This document shows positions 33,276-44,292 of a stretch of 64,000 nt of DNA, piece by piece. The DNA comes from Capillidium heterosporum (lineage: Eukaryota; Entomophthoromycota; Entomophthoromycetes; Entomophthorales; Capillidiaceae). The translations under genes and the position numbers were made by a program. The notes beneath the pieces were generated by a model. That model made no database searches and had not been told where the DNA came from. It was given only the letters and a program-made list of their open reading frames with translations. The stretch is from NCBI GenBank assembly GCA_016630905.1, contig WBMQ01000010.1:1488001-1552000 (forward strand), in the 5' to 3' direction. The stretch's first letter is position 1, and each line of letters begins with the position of its first letter.

Positions 33276-35051
33276 ATGTTCAACATAGACATAAGTAAAA
33301 GATTCATAGCAGCCTGTACCCACTGCCGACAAGGTAAGACAAAGTGTAGCCGAGAGCAACCGTGTACACGATGCATCAAGAAAGGTTTAGATTGCGTTTA
33401 TTTAAAATCCTCCAGACCGCAAGGTGAGTCCAAGCGCTTTTATGACCAAACTGGAGACAGCTTATTCATGTTCAAGTACGAGAATTCGGACGTCAAGGTT
33501 GTTGCCAAGAAGAAGAAGGTAGACACTGGTAAAGACTTCAACTTGATGAAAACGGGTAGCCCATCCCTGTCGGATGGAGACAGTAGCTCCACTCAGCTTT
33601 CGTCGCCCCAAGAAACTAGAATAGAAAGTATAGGCGAGCTGCACTTCCCCCTACTACCAACTATCGAACTCAAGAAACCTAACGTTGAATTTATGATAAA
33701 TGAGTACGACAAGTACCTCTATTTCAAAGCCAGTACCAAATTCAATCTAGGCAAGGAGAAGATCAAGCAAAAGTTTGTAATTAAGCAGTGTCAACTCAAT
33801 TGCCACGAGCAAGGTATTTCCCTATTAGGCTGCGATTACTTGCCAACTTACAACCTACCACCCGAAATCACTACCGTCAACTGCGTCCTGTACAACCACT
33901 TAATCATCATCTACTTCAACAATATCAACCCCTACTTTCCAGTCATCGACCGTAAAAACTTCTTGAGCCAGCTACGTACCAACCCTAGTACCATCGACCC
34001 TCTCCTACTCAACGCTATCTACTTCGCTGCTTGCCCACTACTACCTTTCAACAGCTTGTACGACAACAAATGCCACTACAAATTAGCCCACCACTTCCAC
34101 CACCAAGCTTTAGAGCATTTGAACGACCAACTTGATAACCCAACTTTTACTACCCTTCAAGCCCTACTCCTACTATACAACGGTCAATGTAACTTAGTCA
34201 ACGAGCTCAATACGAAGCAATATAACATGATGGAGTCGCTGCGAGGTCTATTTGAAAAGGCAACTACCTACCCCGAAGATGAACGACGTGAGTTGTTGAA
34301 CCTGTGGTGGTGCTGCTACCTGCAGGATAAAATCTGCAACACAGTACGTTCTAGAGACCTCGGCTTAACTTCTGATCAATTCAACTTTTCGTTACCTCAA
34401 GAACTAATCCTAGATACCTCAGAAGATCCCCTAGCCCTCCCTGGTGGCAATTTCTGTCAATTAGTGTTTGTCGGACAAATTCTAATCGCTCAAGCTTTTG
34501 AAGCAATCCGAGCTATCCCCAGCTTGGACGAAACCCCACTGCAACAGTTGCTTTCCATCATTGGCACTATCGAAAACAAGCTATCTTCTCAACAAATGAC
34601 CATCAACAGTTACTTTGATACGGGAGTCTCCAACTTGCTGACTATTATTTCGCTGTTCATCTACAGGTTCTATTACCACAGTGCTCATATCTACCTCTAC
34701 CTCCAAGCTTACGATAAATTCAAAAAGGACCATATAGAGTTAAGTCGTAACTTCCTGTTCAAGGCGTTGCAGTCGGCCTCATCAGCCATCTTCCTATGTG
34801 ATGTCATGAACTTTGACTACTTCAAGTTTGGCCCCTTGCTGACTTTGAATAATATTTTGATGGCTTATCGAGCCTTCTACAGTATCATTCAGGCTGACGA
34901 TTACGCTCTCAATTCTATAGCTATGTTTGGCAAAGAACGGTGTATCTTGACTAATGTAAGGAACATCAATTTTAGAATGGGGTTGAACGTCGAGGATTCG
35001 AAGAGCCAAGACCTTATGAAGGAATTCCTGGGCTTGAGCAACAACACTTGA
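33276..35051 (+). CDS. Zn2Cys6 fungal transcription factor
   Basis: Intronless, 591 residues. Near the N-terminus is a perfect binuclear zinc cluster, C-x2-C-x6-C-x5-C-x2-C-x6-C ('CTHCRQGKTKCSREQPC'). A short basic linker and a Ser-rich acidic stretch follow. From about residue 190 onward is the middle homology region of fungal Zn-cluster factors ('HLIIIYFNNINPYFPVIDRK', 'NAIYFAACP', a Leu-rich helical core). It binds CGG-type DNA elements in the nucleus; its targets are unknown. It lies next to the four secreted-peptide genes and could regulate them, but nothing in the sequence proves this. Confidence 0.92.
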   Translation: MFNIDISKRFIAACTHCRQGKTKCSREQPCTRCIKKGLDCVYLKSSRPQGESKRFYDQTGDSLFMFKYENSDVKVVAKKKKVDTGKDFNLMKTGSPSLSDGDSSSTQLSSPQETRIESIGELHFPLLPTIELKKPNVEFMINEYDKYLYFKASTKFNLGKEKIKQKFVIKQCQLNCHEQGISLLGCDYLPTYNLPPEITTVNCVLYNHLIIIYFNNINPYFPVIDRKNFLSQLRTNPSTIDPLLLNAIYFAACPLLPFNSLYDNKCHYKLAHHFHHQALEHLNDQLDNPTFTTLQALLLLYNGQCNLVNELNTKQYNMMESLRGLFEKATTYPEDERRELLNLWWCCYLQDKICNTVRSRDLGLTSDQFNFSLPQELILDTSEDPLALPGGNFCQLVFVGQILIAQAFEAIRAIPSLDETPLQQLLSIIGTIENKLSSQQMTINSYFDTGVSNLLTIISLFIYRFYYHSAHIYLYLQAYDKFKKDHIELSRNFLFKALQSASSAIFLCDVMNFDYFKFGPLLTLNNILMAYRAFYSIIQADDYALNSIAMFGKERCILTNVRNINFRMGLNVEDSKSQDLMKEFLGLSNNT

Positions 35052-35305
35052 TTTTTTTATATCTAACTATCTACCTACTACTGTCCTTAATCGACTTTGC
35101 TATATATTACTACTTTCTATTTGATGAATTGGGCAGTTGGTCCTACTTTTTATACTAAGCTTAATACTTTCCTTCTGAATAAAGTTACGACTACATGTTT
35201 ATATTAATAAAATTATGTGTTTGAAATATAATATGGTTACATAACATAAATAAAACAAGGTATATAGATGCATTTATTGTAAATATGATCGGAAGGGTAT
35301 TTAGA

Positions 35306-35533
35306 CTAAGCGTTGAGGACCGGTTTGCCAGCAAAATTGAGCTGCAAGTTCCTAATGGATTTGGTGAACGCAGTTGCATTCAAGTCGTTTTCAGTTTTTC
35401 TTGAGTTGAAGTCGTCATTTCCCGAGCCAGCTGCATCACCCCGTCGTTTCAAAGCCTTCATTTGGGAAGGTAGGACACCTGAGCTTACTAAGGATGCTAG
35501 AGTGGTCAAAAGGATGATGGCGATGGTCTTCAT
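35306..35533 (-). CDS. Small secreted peptide precursor, cluster member 1
   Basis: 75 residues with a signal peptide ('MKTIAIILLTTLASLVSSG') followed by 'VLPSQMKALKRRGD'. The K-R-R site suits a Kex2-like protease. The C-terminal 30 residues align loosely with the other three cluster members: T-E-N-D-L-N-A-T-A-F and a final hydrophobic segment ending F-A-G. This is the most divergent member, lacking the G-V-A-N core. It has no cysteine. No known family is recognised. It is transcribed leftward, 254 nt beyond the Zn2Cys6 stop on the opposite strand. Confidence 0.65.
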   Translation of the reverse strand: MKTIAIILLTTLASLVSSGVLPSQMKALKRRGDAAGSGNDDFNSRKTENDLNATAFTKSIRNLQLNFAGKPVLNA

Positions 35534-36065
35534 AGTATTAGGATAGATAGGTTTGCTAGTATTACTAAAATTTCATTAGTCCTGTAGGTTATTGCTTTTT
35601 ATATGGGAATTTGGAGGGACGTTTAAATTGGTGTTTAAGATGTTCGGTTCTTTTTGCTATAATGAACTTTAGAAGAGTATATGGTTTGTAATATTTGTCG
35701 TTGTAGGTTTACGTTTCAAATAAAAGTTTGTAAACAAGTCAATCAGTAGCTCTAAAATTCCAAGCACAACTTTATATTATATGGATATATACTTTTTCAA
35801 TTGGCAGTAAATTTACTAGAACACCATGGTTGGAGATCAATAAAGTCGGTTGAGATTAGTATGCTATTTTATGTTGTGAAAAAAGATACTTGGTAAATAA
35901 GGAAACAGTAATAATAGATAAAAACATTCTGATTTTCAAACTCGGAGATATAAACTTCCACTATATCCTATATCAAAGCTTTAAACGAAACTTAAACCCA
36001 TCAGCTACAGTATATAAACACCTCAAAGCCTTTTATGCCTAAAGAACCTAATCCTTCCCAAAAAT

Positions 36066-36323
36066 ATGAACTTCAAAACTTTACTACTAACTACAATCTT
36101 TATCTTCATAACGGCGGCTGAATTTCCCAACCAGAAGCCAGTGGAGATAAAGGATCCATCCCCTGTACAAACTAGGCAGATGGCACGCCGTAGTCTACCA
36201 GCTGATGGCGCAACACGAGGCCCTACCAAGACTAGGATCCAAGGTGGAGTAGCCAACAACGTAATTAATGCTGTCATGATCGATGCTTTTGGTAAAAATA
36301 CTCAGGATATCTCGCAAGGGTAA
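36066..36323 (+). CDS. Small secreted peptide precursor, cluster member 2
   Basis: 85 residues: signal peptide ('MNFKTLLLTTIFIFITAA'), spacer with 'EFPNQKP', a dibasic site in 'ARRSLPADG' and the core 'RGPTKTRIQGGVANNVINAV' followed by 'MIDAF'. The core is shared with members 3 and 4. No cysteines, no membrane anchor. A 'tatataaa' lies about 55 nt upstream of the start. Function unknown. Secretion is a strong prediction and maturation by Kex2-like cleavage is inferred. Confidence 0.7.
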   Translation: MNFKTLLLTTIFIFITAAEFPNQKPVEIKDPSPVQTRQMARRSLPADGATRGPTKTRIQGGVANNVINAVMIDAFGKNTQDISQG

Positions 36324-36716
36324 AATGTATAATGGCATATTCTTCCCATCTTCCTTATCACTATCACTTCCATTTTCATTCCATACGTATGAACTATTTA
36401 TTCTTAATTAAAAACATTTCTATCACTTTTTTATACCTATTGCTTGATACTATCAATCACTACTATATGAATACCCTTGATCCATTAATCTATGCTTAGG
36501 AGGTAAATCTAAAAAGACTACCTATGTAAAACAATATATTTTTGTATAAGCCTTTTGCAGCATATAAAGATTGATAGAATGTGTTATGTATACAGCACGG
36601 TTTTATTTCACTACTATTATTACAAAAATACATTAGAAAGTTAGACAAATGCTTGTATATGTACCAAACGATAGAGAGCTCAAAGTCAAGATTTTAATAT
36701 GTGCATAAGAAAAAAA

Positions 36717-36947
36717 TTATTGGTGGGTAAGTTCAGCGTTGTTGGCAGCGAAAGGAGTCACAATTATGGTTTCGGCGATCTCGTTAGCTACACCGTACTG
36801 AATTCTGTTGTCGGTAGGTCCTCGTGCGTAATGATCTTTTCGGTTTCTTCTGGCTAAAGCATTGGACCTTCCCTCGGATTTAGGTAGAACTGCCGATTGA
36901 ATAGTTAGGGTAAGTAAACTTATCGTTAGAATGGTTTGAAATTGCAT
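36717..36947 (-). CDS. Small secreted peptide precursor, cluster member 3
   Basis: 76 residues: signal peptide ('MQFQTILTISLLTLTIQSA'), then 'VLPKSEGRSNALARRNRK' with a dibasic site, and the core 'RGPTDNRIQYGVANEIAETI' followed by 'IVTPF'. It shares the R-G-P-T and G-V-A-N elements with member 2 and the signal-peptide junction A-V-L-P with members 1 and 4. No cysteines. It is on the opposite strand to members 2 and 4. Unknown function. Confidence 0.7.
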   Translation of the reverse strand: MQFQTILTISLLTLTIQSAVLPKSEGRSNALARRNRKDHYARGPTDNRIQYGVANEIAETIIVTPFAANNAELTHQ

Positions 36948-37549
36948 TTTGTGTTTTTAGGCAAGGGACAGATGTGTTTTTTAAAGTTTATTGGGGGTAT
37001 TATATCTTTGAAATAGTTTGTTAGATCGGCCTGCAATATCAATCGGAAGTATTTAGGGTTAAGGTTATGGTAACTTTTTTTATTGTGTATATCAGTTTAT
37101 TGGTAGAGGTTAACGACAACGGCTTTTATTAAAGTTTTGCTACCACATATAACTTTTCATTTTAGTTTGTAGTTAGCTACCCTCTATACTTCCTATAATA
37201 ATGCTATTTTTCCTGTTATTGTAAATTTCAACGATCAAAATGATGGATTTGACTTTATTAAATTTGCCAACGAAGCGGAATTTTGGCTATAGTTGGTGGA
37301 TGAACGTTACCTTACAATATATATTTCGACCACATAAATTATGGGTCTAAAAACATTTGTGTCGTTAAGTTTTGACCGGTTGGTTTGATACACTCAATGT
37401 ATATAGTAAAGTTATGATTAAAGTTCCTATAACTTTGTTTCAAAATTTCCAACTTACAAAACCTACCATAGAAAAATATATATATTTGATAGTAGTACCA
37501 TTAAATCTCATCACTCTAACCCACATACTAAACCCAAAAAAGTACAAAT

Positions 37550-37837
37550 ATGCAGATGAAATCCTTCCTTACTGTTGCCATCCTCACTGTCATGACTGTC
37601 CAAGCAGCCGTAGTACCTAAACCCGACTCTAGTTCGGTTGAATCTTCCACCACCCTAATGCGACGTGGGGAAGGTGCTGGAGAAAGCGATTCAAGTGAAG
37701 AAAGTAGTCCCGAAAAACCGGGTAAAAGACGTTCCACTTATAACTCGTTCGAGTATGGTGTAGCTAACAATTTGTTGAGAGGTATAGGTGTCAACGCCTT
37801 CAGTGATGCTACTAGTATCCTTGATACAAAGGCTTGA
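37550..37837 (+). CDS. Small secreted peptide precursor, cluster member 4
   Basis: 95 residues: signal peptide ('MQMKSFLTVAILTVMTVQA'), 'AVVPKPDSSSVESS', 'MRRGEGAGESDSSEESSPEK', a second dibasic K-R-R site and the core 'STYNSFEYGVANNLLRGIGV' followed by N-A-F. It has the longest, most acidic spacer of the four. There are two ATGs in the signal peptide and the first is used here. No cysteines. Unknown function. Confidence 0.7.
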   Translation: MQMKSFLTVAILTVMTVQAAVVPKPDSSSVESSTTLMRRGEGAGESDSSEESSPEKPGKRRSTYNSFEYGVANNLLRGIGVNAFSDATSILDTKA

Positions 37838-39020
37838 AGTATTATAGCATCCCACTACCACCATGCATTTATTAATAAACTATCGACTATTAATATTATA
37901 TTTTAAGAACATATTATTTATCCACCATTTAAAATTAATATTTGAAAGATTCCATACTTATGTTTGATCAGTAGAATAGTATATTATATAGATAAAATTA
38001 AGCACTTTGATTTCCACAAAGATAGCTGATAATGAAGTGCTAGAAAGAGAGCTGAAAAGGATACCAGTTCAAAACTAATAGAAAGTAGACATTTCCTGCA
38101 GTATATAAAAGCAAAACAAATTTAAACTATATGGTTTATGTATTGGTAAGTTATTTAATAGTACAAATCAAGAACTACCATTTTTCTTACCAAAGATTGC
38201 AAATTTTGGTATAAAGGATCTCCTTCAAGCTGGAAACATATTTTCGAATTGAATACTTTGTTAATTTAAGAAACTGTACTAATACTTATACAAACTATCC
38301 TATTTTCATAGAATATCGGCATGCTTTGCTAATCAAAAACTATCGCAACTATATACTAGTCCCTCCTTAGAGATTTGATGGGATATTTCCTGATCGGGGT
38401 TACTTTATAAAGTAAGCTTTAGCCAATAAAGGTTCATCACAGTTAGAATAGTAGGCTTTAATTTGGTATAAAAGGGCTTGTATTTCCGAACGAGATAAGC
38501 ACTTATAAATCCTTTTAGAATGCAGAAGCCTCATTTTAAAGCAAAGAGAGGTGTCTAATTGACTTGCAAAATAATTATGTCAACTTTAAAAGAATCCTGC
38601 TGAAGTTGGCAAACTAACCAACGTTTCTTGATGTTTTCAGGGGAAACTCGATCATTAAGGGTCCGCTTTAACCCAATAAACTACTATCAGCAGATTGCAA
38701 TGAAATCATCCCACTTATTCCTTTACTAATCGATCCAAATTTTGCAAACTCATGTGGCTCTTACTTAATTTCCAGAGTACTTAAGGTGGAAATTATGTCA
38801 ACATTACATCTTTTTATCCTTTTCCCTTCAGTTTAAGTTAAAAATTAAGTAACAAAGGTCAACTTTGTACCTCAACTACATAGTGCCCTCCAAAATCTTA
38901 CAACAGAGCCTGATCGGTAAGAAGTTTATTACCGCATAGTCAATTATCTCATCCTTCCCATTCCTTTACTAATGGTCAATGATATCATTTAGATACCAAA
39001 CCAAACCTCAGCCCGACACT
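37838..39020. other. Intergenic region upstream of bZIP gene
   Basis: About 1.2 kb. I looked for a further member of the peptide family here and found no frame with a signal peptide and the G-V-A-N core. It is presumably the promoter of the bZIP gene. Confidence 0.55.
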
Positions 39021-39887
39021 ATGGATAACGGCAACTTAGTAAGGAAAACCAAATAGACAGTACTAACATGAGCTAGCAACAGACATCTACCAACCAAGGC
39101 ATGGTCCACAACAACGGTCAAGGAAACAGTAAGCCAGCTTTTAATAGCCGTATTAAACTTAATAGATAATCCATACATCCTCCCAGCCTCTAACCTGGAC
39201 CAGCTCTCCTTCAACCAAAACTTCCAAGGTACATCTTATCCATGGTATTAACTAACAAATTTAGCCAACCACGCTCAAAATTTCCAAAGCGACAACGCTT
39301 TAAATTTCTCAATGGCTCAAGCCAATTACGCCCAGCAATTTACGCAGGACAGTTTCCAAACCCAACAATCACAAAACCAGCAAACGATGGACACTGAAGC
39401 TGCCAAAGGTCAATCCATCAAGACTTCTGATAGCGAGAAGGACAGAGACCAGTTCGATGACCCCAACGAAGATCCTCAAGTCAAGCGTCAGCGATTCCTG
39501 GAGCGTAACCGCATAGCTGGTACCTTTGCCACATAAAGACTTTTGCTAATTTTTATAGCTTCCAAATGCCGCCAGAAGAAGAAAGCTTGGATGAACCAGC
39601 TAGCTTCCCAGGCCGATCAAGCCGCAGCTCGCAACAAGGCCCTCCAGATGATGGTCAACCAGCTCAAAGATGAAGTCTTAGTCCTCAAGAACCAGCTGCT
39701 AGCTCATAGGAATTGTAGCTGCAACGTCATCCAGCAGTATATCCAAACTAGTGGTCAGTTCGCCACTATGAATGTCCGACCTCCTGCTGTTGGCTTGCCC
39801 CAGCAGACTACTCAGGTCCAACACCAAGCTATTGCCCCCCAAAACGCCAATATTATGGGGCAACCACAGGAGCAGAATAATCTCTAA
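39021..39887 (+). CDS. ATF/CREB-type bZIP transcription factor (Atf1-like)
   Basis: Five exons: 39021–39038 (18 nt), 39077–39128, 39166–39228, 39265–39519, 39559–39887; 717 nt, 238 residues, phases closed. The N-terminal half is Gln/Asn-rich. The basic region 'RQRFLERNRIAASKCRQKKK' spans the last intron and is followed by a leucine zipper and the 'LLAHRNCSCNVIQQYI' segment typical of fungal Atf1/Sko1 proteins. The C-terminus is Gln/Pro-rich. Such factors act in the nucleus downstream of a stress-activated MAP kinase. At 238 residues it is short for Atf1 and lacks the long N-terminal regulatory part. Introns are only 36–39 nt with TACTAAC-like branch sites. Confidence 0.88.
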
Positions 39888-41329
39888 CACTGACAAAGCC
39901 ATGTAGTATTTATATGAGTCCTTTAGTTCTATTGAATGAGGATTTTACCCGCTTAAAGCATTAGATGCCTTTTGAGCTCTACCTACCATAAGAATTGAGT
40001 CTTTGTTCATACTTTCATACAATTAAAGGAACTCCAGTTTTAGGATACTTGTATATTGGTTTGTTTTTTATTTAACTTTCTATTGTCTTATAACTTGTAT
40101 CTTCACAACTAATCTTCTATACACCACATTAATTTTGTAAAAGATATAATAAAAATACACTATACTTAGGTCAAAGCTTTTGTTTCAAATATAATCCCAT
40201 GCCAAACCTCATTTATTCTAAATTCAGTTTCTAGTCTTTAAATAAAAATGCATTTCAGTATCCTTCGACGTATATTCTAAACTGCATACCAGTCTGTCTA
40301 AAGCTTACTTTATTTTGTAACTAACTGCAGGCTTCAGTAAGTGTTGGGCTCAAGCAAGGTGGACAAAGAAATAAAGTAAATGGTACGGTATAACCCTAAC
40401 TTACATGAAAAGATATATCAAAAACCTCTTTGCTTTGTCAAATTTACAAGGTATTTTCAGACCTACTTGAAAGTAAGAGGAAGTATTTCAAGCTCTATAA
40501 AGCTTATAGTAAAGAAGCAGTGGATAATCTATATAGCCATTGATAAACCTAAAGATGTATGATGTGTAACCCTGCTGATGATTGTCTAAAATTACTTGTA
40601 TCAGAGTTTTATATTGTAAATTTTAAATCATAGGTAAAAGGTTTGATTCAGCTTAGCATAAGCGGTAGTTAGTCATTGGTATAGTTGTTTTAGACTTTGG
40701 TGAGGGTACTACTACTCTAAAGTATACACAGGTTATACGTTATATAGAAATGGAAAAGATAGCTTTTTGCATTTGAAAAGTTGAACCACTACTATGGTCA
40801 AAAACAATTGTAACATAGCTCTTTAAAGAAAAAGGTCCAACGGTACAGCTATTCATGAACATATTCGTAGTAAACATCATGCCATTTACTTTTTAAGCAT
40901 TCGTTAGAAAAAGGATAGAGCAAAAGCACATCCGTATATTAGCTTTATATAGCTATATTCTCTTATCGTATACATCCATCGGTCTTACCACTACCCAGCT
41001 ATAAACTATTCTCGGGATCAATTTTACAAATAGTCACCAGTGTTCCTATAGCAAAGCTTTCCAGAATAAAAAGTGGGAATAGTTTCCCCATGTTTCAAAA
41101 AGCAAGCTTGAAGCCATCAAAACCACTGCCTATCAATATTGTAAAGTTAGTGAGGTATATTTACAAGCTAATACAACTCGAACCTAAGTTACTTATAACC
41201 TCTAAAAAGTTGTGGCGACGAAACAAATTCAATTCATATTTAACTACCAATAAATCAACAAAAGCTGCCAATTTTTGAATAGTAAAAGTAGATCCAATTC
41301 AACTTGAATAGATATAAGAGCACATCAGC
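39888..41329. other. Intergenic region between bZIP and MAPKKK genes
   Basis: About 1.4 kb. Two short frames (around 40380 and 41090) have no gene-like features. I see nothing else. Confidence 0.55.
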
Positions 41330-44292
41330 ATGAAGGGTTTGAATGGATTGAATTTAGGTTCGAGGACACGAAGCTTAAACGAACTCCAAAGTGACAAAGA
41401 ATCTACCAGCAACTTAAATTTGAATTTGAACGGCATAAGCAACTTCAATTTACAACCCTACCAAAACAAGGATAGCAGTTACCACCCAGCTTTAGATTGG
41501 AATGAACGTCAAGTAGTCCAATGGTTACACGAGGTACAACTAAATAAATATGAGGGATACTTTATAGGTAGTTTTACTCTAGTAAAATAATTTATTTTTT
41601 ATTTACCTAGTTTTGACTTGCTTATACTTTTTAAAGAGCACGACATCAATGGCGAAGTGTTGCTCGAATTAGACCATTCCTTGCTGAAGATGATGGCCAT
41701 ACCAACCGTTGGTGCCCGAGTACGTATTTTACTGGCTATAAAGGCTTTGAAACGCCAGTACTACGAAAAGTTGCGAACTCAGCTAATACCCAAGGTAAGG
41801 CTTACTAAGTTCAACCCACTATCTACAGGGTACTAATCTATAATATAATAGGAGGCGGAGCCAATAGCGAGTCAATTAGAAGTCAGTGAACCTAACTTCC
41901 AATCTCCTAAACTTTCACCTCTGGGCACCTTTTCGTCGCTATTTTTGAACAAGAACCGAAGTAGTGATAACACTTCCAAAACCAGTAGTAAGTTCGAGAA
42001 GAATAGGTCCAAACAGCTGTTTGAATATACTGCTAGCCCTCCTACAAGTCCAGATTCCACAGTAATATTACTTTTCAGTTTCAATTTTTAATTTCTTTAC
42101 CTAGGCAACATTTACCAATCCATTTATGAACAATACGGGTATCAACCGACAGGTAAAATTCCATATTGAAGTTGATACTAACAGTTTATACGCTCCCAGA
42201 ACTGCGTTAGAGTATACGGTAACGACGGTGAGATTCGCATAGTCGATGTCAGCGACAGTAAAGACGCCTACACTATCCTCAAGAAAGTACTAGCCAAATT
42301 CAACATTCTGGACGACCCAGAAAAGTACGCCATATTCGTAGTTAATGGGGATTCAAGTAACCTTTCCATCTATTCCAAACTAACTTAACTTCCCATAGCC
42401 CGTAGCTTGAATGATGACGAACTACTTGAAATCTGCAGCTCCTCAGATCGCCCTGAAAAAGGCAAGTTCATATTACGAAAGAAACATCTGCCCATGTCCC
42501 ATATGCAGTTCAAGCAGCTTAAAGCGCGTAAGCATGTGGGTCGTAAGGTCGAAGTTACTCCTAACATCCCCAACAGTAAAACCGACAAGCTGACGAAAAT
42601 TTTTGGCAAGCGTCCACCCAGCGAACTTATTACGCAAGACTTATCCAACTTCTTCCCTGAGGCCGAATTGGATCCTAAACCCAATTCAGCTTCAGCTACT
42701 ACTACAACTTACGAAGATATTGGTCAAAATTTAACCAACAAGACTAAAGTTAATGAACAACGCAGTGAAAGTGAGCTATTACAGCCTACCAGTGCAACTT
42801 CCCCCAACTCAGCTCCAACTCACCTAACCAAACCGCCACTTCAGCATCCTTTCTATGGAACGGCACTTTCACCGGTTATGGAAACACAATCTTCAAGTAT
42901 GCTTTCTGAAGCCAGGTCACCGGGTAAGGATTTTGAGTTCGAAAGGACGGCTCGAACGGTTGAAGGTAGCATATTTTTTACAATAGGAATGGTTGCTCAA
43001 CTATTTGCCTTTAGAACAAAAGTGGATTAAAGGACCATTGATCGGAGCTGGATCCTTTGGTGATGTGTATTTGGGCCTCAACCCGACTAATGGGGAGCTC
43101 ATGGCCGTTAAGCAAGTTAACTTACCGACCTCTTTATCCAACAACGAAGTTAATAGGTCGTGTGAGGTACTTTTTTATATTGCTATTGGAATTCATTCTA
43201 ATATTCTATATGTAGCAACGTATTAAGGCGCTACAGCGAGAGATCGAGTTGCTGAAGGATATGGACCACCCCAATATCGTTCGATACTTTGGTACCGCCT
43301 TGCTTTACCTCTAAAAATCTAACTTTATTTACTTTTAAAACTTTCTTAGGTTCGCAGATCGAAGATAGTCACCTCAACATCTTGTTGGAGTACGTCCCTG
43401 GAGGTTCTGTTTCGGGCCTGTTGACCGATTATGGACCTTTCGAAGAACGATTAGTTGCCATATTCGTCAAGCAAATTTTAAATGGCTTGGATTATCTACA
43501 TAAGCAGAATATCGTACATAGAGATATTAAAGGGGGCAATATCTTGGTGGATAACAAGGGCAAAGTTAAGATTACAGACTTTGGAGTTAGTAAAAAGGTG
43601 CAGGAGGAGGTTTTGTCTGCTGTTACTAATCAGAGAGCATCGTTACAAGGTAGCTTTTTTGGTTTTGGGCTTGGTACTAATGAGTATTTTTTAGGATCGA
43701 TATTCTGGTAAGTTTAATTGAGTTGATACGGCCTCTATGTTTTGTGTTTGAGATGGGTTTTAAATGGCTTTTTCTATTTTTAGGATGGCACCGGAAGTTG
43801 TAAAGCAGACGACTTACACTCAGAAGGCTGATATATGGTAAAGAGGATATACATATCAATATACTTGTGAAGAATGAACTAACGACTTCTTAAGGGGTTT
43901 AGGTTGCCTCGTAGTGGAGATGATGACTGGTACCCACCCCTTCCCCCACTTTACTCAAATGCAAGCTATATTCAAGGTATTTTACCTCCACTTATTTTTA
44001 ATATATCATCTAATCAAATGTGCTTGTTCAGATTGGATCAGATGCTGCTCCCGAAATCCCAGAGCACGCCTCACCTATTGCAAGAGACTTTTTGAATTTG
44101 ACGTTCACTATGTAAGTTTTTACACTACTTTACTTTGCTTTTATGTTGGAATATCGACTGACTACTTTTGGCTTTGCTAATAGCGATCATCATCTACGAC
44201 CAGATGCAGCAACATTGCTGACTCATGGGTTCATCGTAGACCCACCTACCCCGACTACTAACACCTCCTCCATAACTTCACCACCACTCTAA
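41330..44292 (+). CDS. MAP kinase kinase kinase, Ste11/Byr2 type (SAM, RA-like, kinase)
   Basis: Fourteen exons: 41330–41567, 41637–41794, 41852–42061, 42105–42152, 42200–42356, 42399–42965, 43015–43166, 43216–43291, 43350–43649, 43695–43707 (13 nt), 43784–43837, 43895–43976, 44032–44111, 44184–44292. Sum 2244 nt, 747 residues. An N-terminal SAM domain starts at '[22 protein letters not shown]' shortened here to its core W-N-E-R to G-Y-F. A Ras-association-like region follows ('[17 protein letters not shown]...[10 protein letters not shown]'). The kinase starts near residue 461: '[13 protein letters not shown]', A-V-K, '[12 protein letters not shown]', D-F-G, 'GSIFWMAPEVV', 'RPDAATLL'. Ste11 activates a MAPKK in mating, osmotic-stress and filamentation pathways and would lie upstream of ATF-type factors. 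The micro-exon encodes the activation-loop segment before M-A-P-E. Confidence 0.93.

Noticed and set aside
35306-37837. Cluster read as alpha-pheromone or farnesylated pheromone precursors
   Set aside because: No internal repeated peptide units and no C-terminal CAAX; only one or two dibasic sites per precursor.
40380-41278. Two 60-codon frames between bZIP and MAPKKK genes
   Set aside because: Lysine/isoleucine-rich as random AT-rich DNA would give; no splice-linked continuation.
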